The notes under the pieces were generated by a model. The model did not search any database and was not told the origin of the DNA. It was given only the letters and a program-made list of their open reading frames with translations. A stretch of 47,367 bases of DNA from assembly GCA_046724655.1 (NCBI GenBank), contig JBKOWY010000006.1, forward strand, positions 1 through 47,367, in the 5' to 3' direction. This DNA is from JALZAA01 sp046724655 (lineage in GTDB: Bacteria > Actinomycetota > Acidimicrobiia > IMCC26256 > JACDBD01). Position numbers and translations under genes: made by a program. Numbering within the stretch: position 1 is the first letter of the stretch; the number at the start of each line of letters is the position of its first letter. Of the stretch, positions 1-8,604 are shown piece after piece.

Positions 1-7
1 CCTCAAG

Positions 8-27
8 GGTATACTCGTCCGTATACC
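8..27. promoter_or_regulatory. Palindromic operator candidate at tetR start
   Basis: A perfect inverted repeat has 7-nt arms (GGTATAC and GTATACC) around a 6-nt spacer and ends one base before the ATG of the TetR gene. The left arm contains TATACT, a good -10 hexamer. An operator over the regulator's own promoter is the usual TetR arrangement, so autorepression is inferred. The upstream side is cut by the window, so a divergent target gene may lie just outside. Confidence 0.6.
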
Positions 28-28
28 T

Positions 29-637
29 ATGGCAAGCGCCACGGATCCCAAGCTGGTCGATCGGGTTGCACCGACCGGTCCTCTACCCCGGGCGGCGCGC
101 CAGGAAGCGATCCTGCGCGGCGCCGCTCGCGCCTTCGCCCGGACCGGCTACGCCGGAACCTCGATGGAGGACATCGCCGCCGCCTCCGGCATCACGAAGC
201 TCATCGTGTACCGCCACTTCGACTCAAAGGAAGAGCTGTACCGGGAGGTCCTGCAGCGGGTGTTCGACCGTCTGGCCGAGGAGTTCGTGATCGGGTACTC
301 GCGCGGCGCCGGCGGCGTGGGCGCCCGCTCGCTGCTGACCGTGGCCCGTGAGGACCCCGACGGCTTCCATCTGCTGTGGCGTCACGCTGCCCGCGAGCCC
401 CAATTCGCCGACTATGCCCGCGAGCTGCGGGAACGCTCGGTCGACGCCTCGCGCGCGCTGCTCGGAAGCCAGGTCTCGCCGGACCTGCGCGAGTGGGCGG
501 CCCACACGATCGTCGACTACCTCGTCGAAGCGGTGCTCAACTGGCTCGAGTACGGCGACGCGTCGCGGGACGAGGAATTCGTGGGCCTGGCCACGGCCGG
601 GGCACGGGCCGGCGTTCGGGCCTGGGCCTCGGACTGA
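29..637 (+). CDS. TetR/AcrR family transcriptional regulator
   Basis: 202 aa. Residues of about 20-70 form a TetR HTH: AAARAFARTGY precedes an SMEDIAAASGI helix and the VYRHFDSKEELY recognition-helix signature. The rest would be the helical ligand-binding and dimer domain, which is too divergent to name a ligand. The ATG sits one base after a 20-bp palindrome and has no Shine-Dalgarno at normal spacing, so the leader must be very short. No other start keeps the HTH intact. It ends 227 bp before a convergent DUF1385 gene. Its target may be itself or a gene left of the window. The family call is secure; the function is unknown. Confidence 0.9.
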   Translation: MASATDPKLVDRVAPTGPLPRAARQEAILRGAARAFARTGYAGTSMEDIAAASGITKLIVYRHFDSKEELYREVLQRVFDRLAEEFVIGYSRGAGGVGARSLLTVAREDPDGFHLLWRHAAREPQFADYARELRERSVDASRALLGSQVSPDLREWAAHTIVDYLVEAVLNWLEYGDASRDEEFVGLATAGARAGVRAWASD

Positions 638-653
638 GCGCCGAGTTGGGACA

Positions 654-692
654 GCCCCGGACACGATGCCCGGGGCCTGCCCCTTATGGGGC
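654..692. terminator. Two adjacent hairpins between convergent genes
   Basis: Hairpin one has 7-bp arms (GCCCCGG at 654-660, CCGGGGC at 670-676) and a 9-nt loop. Hairpin two has 5-bp arms (GCCCC at 679-683, GGGGC at 688-692) and a TTAT loop. They lie between the convergent tetR and DUF1385 genes. No U-tract follows, as is common in high-GC Actinobacteria, so a bidirectional terminator role is inferred from position and structure. I see nothing else in 638-863. Confidence 0.5.
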
Positions 693-863
693 CCAGCCCG
701 CCCCACGCTCTTGCCTCTGTCCTGCCTCGCAGCGTACGCCACGCTCAGTGGCAAAAGTCTCTTGGACAGTACGGAAAATCGCACGATCCGCAATAGCACC
801 CGCGGACTTGGCCCGCACCGTGGGAGCGCAGAGAGTGATCGACCGCGCGCGGCGAAAGTCGGC

Positions 864-1802
864 TCAGACCGCGCCGCGGAAGGCGGGGAGCGACCCGGCC
901 GGTGCGTCGGCGCGGGCGTCGACCTCCGCCAGCTGCTCGGCGGTCATCACCGCCCGCAAGGACGCGATGGCCACCTCCAGCTGGTCGAGCGTGGGCTCGC
1001 GCGTCGTGAGCTGCTGCAGTGCCAGGCCCGGCCGCATCAGGACGCGCACGACTCGCGAGTCCATGTGGCGGGCGGCGAAGCGAATGACCTCGTAGGCGAC
1101 CCCGGCGATTACCGGGATCAGCAGCACCCGCGACGCGATGAGCAGCGGCCAGTCGGGCCTCCCAACGAACGCGTACACGACGATCGTGATCACCATCACG
1201 GTCAGCAGGAAGTTCGTGCCGCACCGGACGTGCTCGGTCGTGAACCTCTGAGCCGACTCCGGCGTGACCTCCACGCCGTTCTCGTAGGCGGCGATCGCCT
1301 TGTGCTCGGCGCCGTGGTACTGGAACAACCGCTTGACGTCCCGCAGGCGCCCGATCAGCACCAGATAGCCGATGAACAAGCCGAGGCGTATTGCGCCTTC
1401 GGCGGCGTGGAGCCAGAAGCCTTCGAGCGGCACCCAACGGTCGATGCCTCGGGCACCGAACGCCGGGATGAGGATGAACAACCCGGTGAAGAGCGTGAGC
1501 GCCACCGCGATGGTGCCGGTCATGGCCCCCTTCGACAGCCGCTCTTCTTCGGGGACCTGCCGGTTCGCCGACCACGCCAAGGCCTTGAACCCGAGCGCGA
1601 GCGACTCCGCCAGCGCCATCACGCCGCGTAGCAGCGGGATCCGTGCGTACCGCTCGGCCCAGCGCGGCGCGTCGTGGACCTGGAGCTCGAGGTCACCCTC
1701 TGGTGTGCGCACGGCCACCGCCCACGAGCGGAAACCGCGCATCATCACGCCTTCCATGACGGCCTGGCCGCCCATGTACCGGGGCTCCGGCCGCCGGGCC
1801 AT
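864..1802 (-). CDS. DUF1385 family membrane protein
   Basis: 312 aa. The N-terminus carries the family hallmark GGQAVMEGVMMRG at about residues 11-23. Several hydrophobic segments follow (around MTGTIAVALTLFTGLFILI and LLTVMVITIVVYAFV), with a conserved HGAEHKAIAAYENG stretch between them. Length fits the YqhQ-type family, whose biochemical role is not established. The start ATG overlaps the rpmE stop (TGATG), so translation is probably coupled. In many Gram-positives the family sits next to rpmE and rho, as here. The family call is firm; I assign no function. Confidence 0.9.
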   Translation of the reverse strand: MARRPEPRYMGGQAVMEGVMMRGFRSWAVAVRTPEGDLELQVHDAPRWAERYARIPLLRGVMALAESLALGFKALAWSANRQVPEEERLSKGAMTGTIAVALTLFTGLFILIPAFGARGIDRWVPLEGFWLHAAEGAIRLGLFIGYLVLIGRLRDVKRLFQYHGAEHKAIAAYENGVEVTPESAQRFTTEHVRCGTNFLLTVMVITIVVYAFVGRPDWPLLIASRVLLIPVIAGVAYEVIRFAARHMDSRVVRVLMRPGLALQQLTTREPTLDQLEVAIASLRAVMTAEQLAEVDARADAPAGSLPAFRGAV

Positions 1803-2020
1803 CAGCTCTTCGCCTTGCCGCCCTGCTTGGCGTAGCGCCGCTGGAACCGCTCGACCCTGCCGCCGGTGTCCACGAGCTTCTGCTTGCCTGTGTAGAAGGG
1901 ATGACACTCCGAGCACAACTCGACCCGGAGCTCGGGCACGGTCGAACGGGTCGTGAACGTGTTGCCGCACGAGCACCGCACGGTGCACGCGACGTAGTCG
2001 GGATGGATATCGGTCTTCAT
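1802..2020 (-). CDS. rpmE: 50S ribosomal protein L31 (zinc-binding type)
   Basis: 72 aa from an ATG that has GAGG five bases upstream. An in-frame GTG six bases earlier would place that Shine-Dalgarno inside the gene, so the ATG is preferred. The protein starts MKTDIHP and has the C+ type zinc ribbon (Cys16, Cys18, Cys36, Cys39) and the CHPFYTGKQK signature, ending in a basic tail. It binds the large subunit near the central protuberance. The stop codon overlaps the DUF1385 start. The zinc-binding form is typically replaced by a C-minus paralogue under zinc limitation; none is in this window. Confidence 0.97.
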   Translation of the reverse strand: MKTDIHPDYVACTVRCSCGNTFTTRSTVPELRVELCSECHPFYTGKQKLVDTGGRVERFQRRYAKQGGKAKS

Positions 2021-2156
2021 GGTCACCTCAATTTAGTGGACTTGACGATCCGAGGGGCCGGCGCCGGGCCGTCGGCGAGCGGCGAGTTCGCGCGAATCGG
2101 GCTGCGCCGAAAGGCGAGGGCCGATGAGCGCACTGTCTAGTCCGCCGTCGATGAGT

Positions 2157-2172
2157 CCGGCGCCGGCGCCGG
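2157..2172. repeat. 16-bp GC palindrome between rho and rpmE
   Basis: CCGGCGCCGGCGCCGG is a perfect self-complementary 16-mer in the 182-bp gap between the rho stop and the rpmE start. It may help form a terminator hairpin after rho or a structure in the rpmE leader. No T-run accompanies it. Short GC palindromes are expected fairly often at this base composition. Confidence 0.3.
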
Positions 2173-2202
2173 TGCGAACCCCCGGCGTCGACCCCGGCGT
2201 CG

Positions 2203-3912
2203 TTACGAACCCGGAGTGGGTGCCTTGGCGATCTCGGCCAGGAACTCGTCGTTGCTCTTCGTGGTGCGGATCTTGTCCATGAGCAGCTCGAGGCCCTTGC
2301 CCTCCTCGAGGGCGTTCAGCACGCGCCGCAGCTTCCACACCTGCTGGAGCTGGTTGCGGTCGAAGAGCAGCTCCTCGTGGCGGGTGCTCGACGCTTCGAC
2401 GTCGATCGACGGGTAGATCCGCCGCTCCGCCAGCCGGCGGTCGAGGCGCAGCTCCATGTTGCCGGTGCCCTTGAACTCCTCGAAGATCACCTCGTCCATG
2501 CGGCTGCCGGTCTCGATCAAGGCGGTGGCCACGATGGTGAGCGACCCGCCCTCCTCGATGTTGCGGGCGGCGCCGAAGAACTTCTTCGGCGGGTAGAGCG
2601 CGGTCGAGTCGACACCACCGGACAGGATGCGGCCGGACGCCGGCGCCGACAGGTTGTAGGCGCGGGCCAGACGGGTGATGCCGTCGAGGATGATCACGAC
2701 GTCGCGGCCCATCTCGACGAGGCGTTTCGCCCGTTCAATCGTGAGCTCCGCCACCTGGGTGTGCTCGTCGGACGGCCGGTCGAACGTGCTCGCCACCACC
2801 TCGCCATTCATGACGTGGCGACGCATGTCGGTCACCTCTTCGGGCCGCTCATCGACGAGCAGCACCATGAGGTGCACCTCGGGGTTGTTGCGCTCGGCCG
2901 AGTAGACGATCTGCTTGAGGATGGTCGTCTTGCCGGCCTTGGGTGGCGACACGATCAACCCGCGCTGTCCCTTCCCGATCGGCGAGATCAGGTCGACGAT
3001 CCGTCCGGTGATGTTCGACGGGTCGTCGGGAAGCTCGAGCCGCAGCTTCGAATCGGGGAAGAGCGGCGTCAGGTCCTCGAACTTCGGACGATCGCGCGCG
3101 GCGTCGGTGGGCAGGTCATTGATCGCGTCGACACGCAGCAGCGCCGGGTACTTCTCGTTGCTGGCCTGCGGCCGGGCGAACCCCTTGATGTAGTCGCCCT
3201 TGCGAAGCGCGAACCGGCGCACTTGCGACGCCGACACGTACACGTCCTTCGGACCGGGCAGGTACCCGGTCGCCCGCAGGAACCCGTAGCCCTCGTCGCG
3301 CAGGTCGAGCAGGCCCTCGGTGGCGACCGGCTCACCCTCGAAGTCACGCGGCTCGCCGTCCTGCTGGCGGTCGCGGCCGCGCCGGCGCCGCCGGCGGCGG
3401 TTCCCCTCCCCGTACGACTGCCGTTCGTCTTCGGGCTCGATGCGCGGCTTCGTCCTCGTCCCGCCGTCACCGTCCTCGGTCGCGGGCTCGGTGGCGGTGC
3501 CGGTGGCAGAACCACCGGCCCTCGTCGACGTGTCGCGACCACCGTTCCCGGTCGAGGCATTCGACGTCGCCGGACGCGAGACCGGTCGGGGCTCTGCCGA
3601 GGCGTCGTCGCTCGTCCCGGCGGCCGCGATCGCCTCCTCTTCCGCCGCGAGCTCGGCCATGGGGTCGTCGGCCTCGGACGCGCGGCGCGAGCGGACCCGC
3701 TTGGGCCTCTCGCCGGCGTCGGCAGACGAGTTGTCGTTCGACCCGTCGGTGCCGGCGCCGCCCTCGTTGTCGGCGGCGCCGAGAATGGCATCGATCAGAT
3801 CGGCCTTTTTCATGCGCGTCGCAGCGCGGACTCCCATCGCACCGGCGATGGCATGGAGCTCCTCGCGGTCCTTGCTGTCGAGGACCGATCGGTCGAGCTC
3901 GTTCTTACTCAT
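2203..3912 (-). CDS. rho: Transcription termination factor Rho
   Basis: 569 aa, an RNA-dependent hexameric helicase/ATPase. Residues 1-45 are the Rho_N helical domain. Residues 46-195 are a low-complexity insertion rich in Ala, Asp, Gly and Arg, ending in an RRRRRRRGR run, as in actinobacterial Rho proteins. The RNA-binding cold-shock domain (LLDLRDEGYGFLR) starts near 201. The RecA-like ATPase domain has Walker A PPKAGKTT at 323-330 and Walker B VVIILDGITRLARAYN. The start ATG has GAGGGAG upstream. A 306-bp gene-free stretch precedes it. The long arginine-rich segment probably adds RNA contacts (inference). Identification is certain. Confidence 0.98.
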   Translation of the reverse strand: MSKNELDRSVLDSKDREELHAIAGAMGVRAATRMKKADLIDAILGAADNEGGAGTDGSNDNSSADAGERPKRVRSRRASEADDPMAELAAEEEAIAAAGTSDDASAEPRPVSRPATSNASTGNGGRDTSTRAGGSATGTATEPATEDGDGGTRTKPRIEPEDERQSYGEGNRRRRRRRGRDRQQDGEPRDFEGEPVATEGLLDLRDEGYGFLRATGYLPGPKDVYVSASQVRRFALRKGDYIKGFARPQASNEKYPALLRVDAINDLPTDAARDRPKFEDLTPLFPDSKLRLELPDDPSNITGRIVDLISPIGKGQRGLIVSPPKAGKTTILKQIVYSAERNNPEVHLMVLLVDERPEEVTDMRRHVMNGEVVASTFDRPSDEHTQVAELTIERAKRLVEMGRDVVIILDGITRLARAYNLSAPASGRILSGGVDSTALYPPKKFFGAARNIEEGGSLTIVATALIETGSRMDEVIFEEFKGTGNMELRLDRRLAERRIYPSIDVEASSTRHEELLFDRNQLQQVWKLRRVLNALEEGKGLELLMDKIRTTKSNDEFLAEIAKAPTPGS

Positions 3913-4218
3913 GGGGGGAACTCCCTCGGTAAAGACTCAAGGGCGATTCGAACGTGGCGTCAGCATCAGAAAGGAAATACCCGCGTCGTCACCACTCGAC
4001 TGAGAACCTCTCAGGTGCTCTGGTCCATCGGCGAAACACCAGTGACAATGCGCCCGCTGGTGGCAGCGGGACGAAACCGATGCCGCCTCACGCGGGAACA
4101 ATTCCCCGAGTGGGGGCGACGGTGCCGGGCAGGGATTCGGGACCCAAATGTCTCCGGGGATCACCTGACCGGTGACGCCAAATTACCGCCTACGTTGAGA
4201 ACCCGCAAGTATCCCGAT
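3913..4218. other. Gene-free 306-bp region upstream of rho
   Basis: There is no convincing coding sequence on either strand. A perfect hairpin, CCCGCTG-GTGG-CAGCGGG, lies at 4053-4070 with no T-run on either side. Short AT-richer patches nearby could hold the rho promoter, but I see no clear -35/-10 pair. Length and position fit a long structured rho leader, since rho is autoregulated by leader attenuation in several bacteria. That role here is inference only. Confidence 0.45.
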
Positions 4219-5406
4219 CTATTCCGGGCCGGCCTCAGCCGGCGCCACGAGCCGGGCCATCAGCATGTGCGCGACGACCGGCTCGCCGCCGGCGACACCC
4301 CGTTCGGTGTACACGCCCCCGGGGCCGTCGCGCGTCGAGTCGAACAAGAGGTACGGCACCGCGTCGGAGGTGTGCGTCTTGATCGCGCACGCTGTCGCAT
4401 GATCGGGCATCAGGAGGATCCGGTACGGCTCGCCGGCGCGGTCGAGGGCTTCGCTCAGCGGTCCGATGACGTCGCGATCCCAGCGTTCGAGCGCGGTCAC
4501 CTTCTCGTGCACGTCACCCTGATGGGCGGCCTCGTCGGTCGCCTCGACGTGGAGGAGAAAGAAGTCTCGGTCCTCGAGCGATGCCAGGGCCGCGTCGCGT
4601 TGCGCCGCGTAGTCGTTGTCGAATCCCGCCGTCGCGCCGGGCACGTCCAAGACCTCGAGGCCGGTGAGCACGCCGAGCCCGCGCACCAGATCGACGGCGG
4701 ACGTCAGCCTCCCCTCGACGCCGTAGCGGGCTCCGAACGCAGGGAGACCGGGTCGGACGCCCTGGCCCCAGAGCCAGATCTGTGTAGCCGTCGATCCGAC
4801 GGCGGCGGCCTGCTCGGCGACGATCGGTCGCGACGCCTGCATGAGCGCGACGAGCTTCTCTGCCGCCGGCCCGACCGGCAACACGGCGGGTTTCCCGGTG
4901 AGGTCGTGCGGGGGGACGCAGTACGCGTCGCCGAGCTCGCGTGGCAGGACGCAGAGGTGGCGGTACTCGACACCGGGGAAGAAGCGAACGCCGTCACGTC
5001 CATTTCCGATCGTGGCGTCGAGTGCCTCGATGATCTGCCGGCTCTGCTCGCTCGTCGGGTGGCCGGCAGCGAAGTCGACCATGGTGGGCGGGCTCGCGTC
5101 GTCCAGTGCGACCAGGTTGCACCGGTACGCGACGTCATCGGGCCCGAGCTCGACACCCATGGCCGCTGCTTCGATCGGCGCGCGCCCGGTGTGGAACTTG
5201 GCGGGGTCGTACCCGAGGATCGCCATGTTGCCGACATCGCTTCCGGGTGGAAGGCCTTCGGGGATGACCGAAGCCCGGCCGATCTCGCTGCGTTCGGCGA
5301 GTCTCGCCAGCGCGGGCATCGTCGCGACTTCGAGCGGCGTGCGATCATCCAGCTCGACTACGGGCTCGTCGGCGCAGCCGTCGGGCACGAGGACGACGTA
5401 CTTCAT
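4219..5406 (-). CDS. 2,3-bisphosphoglycerate-independent phosphoglycerate mutase, archaeal (ApgM) type
   Basis: 395 aa. It interconverts 3- and 2-phosphoglycerate in glycolysis and gluconeogenesis. It belongs to the alkaline-phosphatase superfamily: metal-ligand Asp9 in VLVPDGCADE, catalytic Ser56 in GSDVGN, and a C-terminal PDHATACAIKTHTSDAVPYLL-like metal block with its His and Asp residues. Length and order of motifs match ApgM rather than GpmI. The ATG gives the canonical MKYVVLVPDG start; an in-frame GTG one codon upstream is possible and neither has a strong ribosome site. It lies alone between the rho leader and a divergent sugar dehydrogenase. Some members act as phosphonopyruvate decarboxylase-related enzymes, but the mutase call fits best. 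Confidence 0.9.
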   Translation of the reverse strand: MKYVVLVPDGCADEPVVELDDRTPLEVATMPALARLAERSEIGRASVIPEGLPPGSDVGNMAILGYDPAKFHTGRAPIEAAAMGVELGPDDVAYRCNLVALDDASPPTMVDFAAGHPTSEQSRQIIEALDATIGNGRDGVRFFPGVEYRHLCVLPRELGDAYCVPPHDLTGKPAVLPVGPAAEKLVALMQASRPIVAEQAAAVGSTATQIWLWGQGVRPGLPAFGARYGVEGRLTSAVDLVRGLGVLTGLEVLDVPGATAGFDNDYAAQRDAALASLEDRDFFLLHVEATDEAAHQGDVHEKVTALERWDRDVIGPLSEALDRAGEPYRILLMPDHATACAIKTHTSDAVPYLLFDSTRDGPGGVYTERGVAGGEPVVAHMLMARLVAPAEAGPE

Positions 5407-5464
5407 CACATGAATCGTAGGCGCGGCCCTTTCGCGGGCTTGAGCCGATACCGTCGCCGGCACG

Positions 5465-6688
5465 ATGCGCTTCCCCCGGCGGTCCCCGAAGTCGATGTTC
5501 GTCACCGCGCTCGGGGTTGTGGGGGCCATGTTCGTCGCGTCCTGCAACGACAGTGGCGGCGGCTCGTCGTCGTCCGCGACGCGCCCGCCGTCGAGCAACG
5601 CGGCCACCACGGGAAATGGAGCGCAGCTCGGTGCGGCCAGGGTGAAGCTGACGCCGGTCGCGCGAGTCGACGACCCGACCGCGTTTGCGACGCGTCAAGG
5701 CGACAGCGCGTTCTACATCACGGAGCAGGTCGGCCGGGTCCGAGCCGTGCGCGACGGGCAAGTTGCAAGTCAGCCCGTCATCGACCTCACCAATGTGGTC
5801 GGAAGCGGCGGCGAGCGCGGTTTGCTCGGGCTGGCGTTCTCGGCCGACGGCACCAAGCTCTATGTCCATTACACGAACACGAGCGGTGACACACGCCTCG
5901 ACGAGTACACGATGAGTGGAGCGACCGCCGATCCCGGGTCACGCCGCCAGTTGCTCGCGGCTCCGGGGTTGCAACCCAACCACAACGGCGGCCAGTTGAG
6001 CTTCGGGCCCGACGGGATGCTCTACCTCGCCCTCGGAGACGGCGGTGGCGCGGGTGACGCAGGCAACGGTCATGCGCCTGGTGGCAACGGACAGTCTCTC
6101 GACACGCTGCTCGGAAAGATCCTGCGGATCGACCCCCAGCCGTCCGGCGGGCGGCAGTACACCATCCCGGCTGACAACCCGTTCGCCAACGGCGGGCAAC
6201 CCGAGATCTGGGCGTACGGGCTCCGGAACCCGTGGCGGTTCACCTGGGATCGGGAGACCAGCGACCTCTGGATCGCCGATGTGGGCCAGAACGAGTGGGA
6301 GGAGATCGACTTCGTGGCGGGAGGCCGGGCCGCGGGCCTGAACTTCGGATGGAACCGGCTCGAAGGCAACCACGAGTTCTCGGGCGACCCGCCATCCAAC
6401 GCGGTCCCGCCGATCTTCGAGTACCCGCTCGGCAGTGGAGGGACGTGCGCGGCCATCGGCGGCTACGTGTACCGAGGCTCGAAGATCCCCGAGCTGACGG
6501 GCGCGTACCTGTACACCGACTACTGCGCCAGCTCGATCCGAGCCATCGTGCAGGAAGGGGGGCGCGTGACCGACCAGCGCGAGCTCGGCGTCAGCGGCAA
6601 TCAGGTCACGGCGTTCGGCGAGGACCAAAACGGCGAGCTGTACATCCTGTCGCAGGGCGACGGTCTGCAGCGCATCGACCCCGCCTAA
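5465..6688 (+). CDS. PQQ-dependent sugar (glucose/sorbosone) dehydrogenase lipoprotein
   Basis: 407 aa with a signal peptide (basic MRFPRRSPKS, then a hydrophobic stretch) and lipobox VASC, so Cys27 would be lipidated and the enzyme anchored outside. The remainder is a six-bladed propeller of the GSDH family: QPNHNGGQLSFGPDG carries the conserved His and Gly, followed by LYLALGDGGG, a GKILRIDP calcium/PQQ region and YGLRNPWRF. Members oxidise aldoses using PQQ, but no PQQ biosynthesis gene is visible here. A Ser-rich linker follows the lipobox. TACCGT 10 nt before the ATG suggests a very short leader. Substrate is not predictable. Confidence 0.9.
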   Translation: MRFPRRSPKSMFVTALGVVGAMFVASCNDSGGGSSSSATRPPSSNAATTGNGAQLGAARVKLTPVARVDDPTAFATRQGDSAFYITEQVGRVRAVRDGQVASQPVIDLTNVVGSGGERGLLGLAFSADGTKLYVHYTNTSGDTRLDEYTMSGATADPGSRRQLLAAPGLQPNHNGGQLSFGPDGMLYLALGDGGGAGDAGNGHAPGGNGQSLDTLLGKILRIDPQPSGGRQYTIPADNPFANGGQPEIWAYGLRNPWRFTWDRETSDLWIADVGQNEWEEIDFVAGGRAAGLNFGWNRLEGNHEFSGDPPSNAVPPIFEYPLGSGGTCAAIGGYVYRGSKIPELTGAYLYTDYCASSIRAIVQEGGRVTDQRELGVSGNQVTAFGEDQNGELYILSQGDGLQRIDPA

Positions 6689-6692
6689 TCCT

Positions 6693-6735
6693 GATGCGCT
6701 CCTCAACTTCGCTATGCGAAGTTGAGGAGCGCATC
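6693..6735. terminator. 43-bp perfect hairpin between convergent genes
   Basis: Two perfectly complementary 20-nt arms surround a TAT loop. The arms begin GATGCG and close with CGC-TAT-GCG. The hairpin lies four bases after the sugar dehydrogenase stop and two bases before the stop codon of the convergent SDR, so it probably ends transcription from both sides. A sister hairpin with the same ends and loop but a different middle lies at 46492-46534. Confidence 0.75.
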
Positions 6736-6737
6736 GC

Positions 6738-7526
6738 TTACTCCACGCGGCCGAGGATCCCGCCGGCGAGCCGGCGGGTGATGCCGGCGGGCAGCGCGCT
6801 CGAGAACGCGGCGCCGGCCTGGTTGAGCGAGCCCGGGATGCAGACCGCGCGCCCGTTGTCGTAGGCGCGCAACGCCGCCGCGACGACCGCTTCGGCGGAC
6901 TTCCACAGGAAGCTCGGCACCGCGCTGGAGTCGAGACCCGCTCGCTCCTGGAACTCGGTTCGCGTGAACCCGGGGCACAAAACCATGATGTTGACGCCGG
7001 TGCCCCGCACCTCCTCGTGCAACGCGTGGCTGAAGCTGGTCACGAACGCCTTCGTGCCGCCGTATGTCGCGTTGAGCGGTGTCGGCTGGTAGCCGGCTAG
7101 TGACGACACGTTGATGATCCCGCCTCGGCCACGCTCCACCATTCCCGGCAGCGCCGCGTGACACAGCCGCATCAACGCGACGACGTTCAGGGCGATCTCC
7201 CGGGTTTCGATCTCGCGCGCCAGGTCGGCGAACTTGCCGACGGTGCCGAAACCGGCGTTGTTCACGAGAAGGTCGATCGGCGGGTCGACCGCCTCGAGCC
7301 GGGCCTCGACGACGGCCGTCCCCTTCGCGGTAGTCAGGTCGGCGAGCAGCACTTCGACGTCGACGCCGTGCTCCTTCTCGACCCGTTCGGCGAGCTCTTC
7401 GAGGCGAGCCTCGTCACGCGCCACGACGACGAGATCGTGGCCCCGGGCCGCCCGGGCCCGGGCGAACTCGGCGCCGATCCCGGACGACGCCCCCGTGATC
7501 AGAGCCACCGGCTTTCCCGCGCTCAC
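6738..7526 (-). CDS. Short-chain dehydrogenase/reductase
   Basis: 262 aa, classical SDR. The NAD(P)-binding TGASSGIG lies at about residues 11-18, NNAGFG near 90, the catalytic Ser in NVSSLAGY, and the YxxxK pair in ATYGGTKAF. The VVARDEARLEEL stretch after the second strand, with an Arg following the Ala, suggests NADP(H) preference. It follows thrC at a 22-bp spacing and could be read from the argS operon, though nothing ties it to threonine synthesis. The C-terminal LPAGITRRLAGGILGR tail resembles membrane-associated acyl-lipid reductases of Actinobacteria. Substrate is unknown. Confidence 0.9.
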   Translation of the reverse strand: MSAGKPVALITGASSGIGAEFARARAARGHDLVVVARDEARLEELAERVEKEHGVDVEVLLADLTTAKGTAVVEARLEAVDPPIDLLVNNAGFGTVGKFADLAREIETREIALNVVALMRLCHAALPGMVERGRGGIINVSSLAGYQPTPLNATYGGTKAFVTSFSHALHEEVRGTGVNIMVLCPGFTRTEFQERAGLDSSAVPSFLWKSAEAVVAAALRAYDNGRAVCIPGSLNQAGAAFSSALPAGITRRLAGGILGRVE

Positions 7527-7548
7527 GTCCCCACCTCCGGATCCACGG

Positions 7549-8604
7549 TCACAGGTTCAGTTCGGCCGCGACTGTTTCGGCGGACGCCTCCACCGCCGTG
7601 CCGATGTCTACTTCTTCGATCGCTCGCTCGGGATCCTTGAGCCCGTGCCCGGTCAGCGTGCACACCACGGTCTCGTCCGGCTCGATCAGGCCGTCGTCGG
7701 TCGCCTTGAGCAGACCGGCGACCGCCGCCGCCGACGCCGGCTCGACGAAGCACCCCTCGGCCGAGGCGAGCAGCCGGTACGCGTCGATGATCTCGGCGTC
7801 CGTCACGGCCCCGATGTGGCCGCCCGACTCGTCACGGGCCGCGATCGCCCCTCCCCAGTTGGCCGGATTCCCGATGCGTATCGCGGTGGCAATGGTCTCG
7901 GGATGCGGTACGGGCTCGCCCACCACGAGCGGCGCCGCTCCTCTGGCCTGCCATCCGAGCATCCGGGGCCGGCGGCCGGCGCCCTCGTGCTCGACGTAGC
8001 CCTTCCAGTACGCGCCGATGTTGAGTGCATTGCCAACCGGGATGCAATGCACGTCGGGACCGTCACCGAGCGCGTCGACGATCTCGTACGCGGCTGTCTT
8101 CTGACCGTCGATCCGGTACGGATTGATCGAATTGACGATCGTGACGCCGCCGCGCTCCCCCAGCTCGAGCACGACACCGAGCGCGGCGTCGAAGTTGCCG
8201 CGCACGGGAACGACTCGCGCGCCATGGATGAGCGCCTGGGCGAGCTTGCCCAACGCGACCTGCCCTTGGGGGATGACAACCGCGCAGACGAGACCGGCGC
8301 GCGCCGCGTAGGCGGCCGCGGACGCAGACGTGTTGCCCGTGGAGGCGCAGATCACCGCCTTCGTACCCTCCTCCACCGCCTTTGAGATCGCCAGGGTCAT
8401 ACCGCGGTCCTTGAACGAACCCGTCGGGTTGAGCCCCTCGAGCTTCAGCAACACGCGTGCACCGGTCCGCTCCGACAAATGCGGCGCCTCGACCAGCGGC
8501 GTGCCGCCTTCGAGCAGCGTGACGACGGGCGTGTTGTCGGTGACGGGAAGATGGTCGCGGTACGCGGCGATGACCCCGGGCCACGGCTCGTGAACGAGCG
8601 TCAT
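7549..8604 (-). CDS. thrC: Threonine synthase
   Basis: 351 aa, fold type II PLP enzyme that converts O-phosphohomoserine to threonine. The PLP lysine is Lys65 in NPTGSFKDRGM, the phosphate-binding loop is ASTGNTSASAAAYAARAG, and VPVGNALNIGAYWKG supplies the GNAGN-like segment. Length fits the short bacterial class. Its ATG overlaps the hom stop by four bases (ATGA), so the two are translationally coupled. It is the last biosynthetic gene of argS-lysA-hom-thrC. A homoserine kinase gene would be expected next in many Actinobacteria; instead an SDR follows, so thrB must lie elsewhere. Confidence 0.97.
   Translation of the reverse strand: MTLVHEPWPGVIAAYRDHLPVTDNTPVVTLLEGGTPLVEAPHLSERTGARVLLKLEGLNPTGSFKDRGMTLAISKAVEEGTKAVICASTGNTSASAAAYAARAGLVCAVVIPQGQVALGKLAQALIHGARVVPVRGNFDAALGVVLELGERGGVTIVNSINPYRIDGQKTAAYEIVDALGDGPDVHCIPVGNALNIGAYWKGYVEHEGAGRRPRMLGWQARGAAPLVVGEPVPHPETIATAIRIGNPANWGGAIAARDESGGHIGAVTDAEIIDAYRLLASAEGCFVEPASAAAVAGLLKATDDGLIEPDETVVCTLTGHGLKDPERAIEEVDIGTAVEASAETVAAELNL

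Noticed and set aside
4053..4070. The hairpin upstream of rho as an intrinsic terminator
   Set aside because: Neither strand has a T-run or a gene end next to it; the phosphoglycerate mutase gene ends 149 bp away and is transcribed toward rho.
2377..5889. A very long plus-strand open frame across rho and the phosphoglycerate mutase gene
   Set aside because: It runs opposite well-identified genes on the minus strand, has Arg/His/Gly-rich content with no family motif, and is the usual by-product of high GC codon bias.
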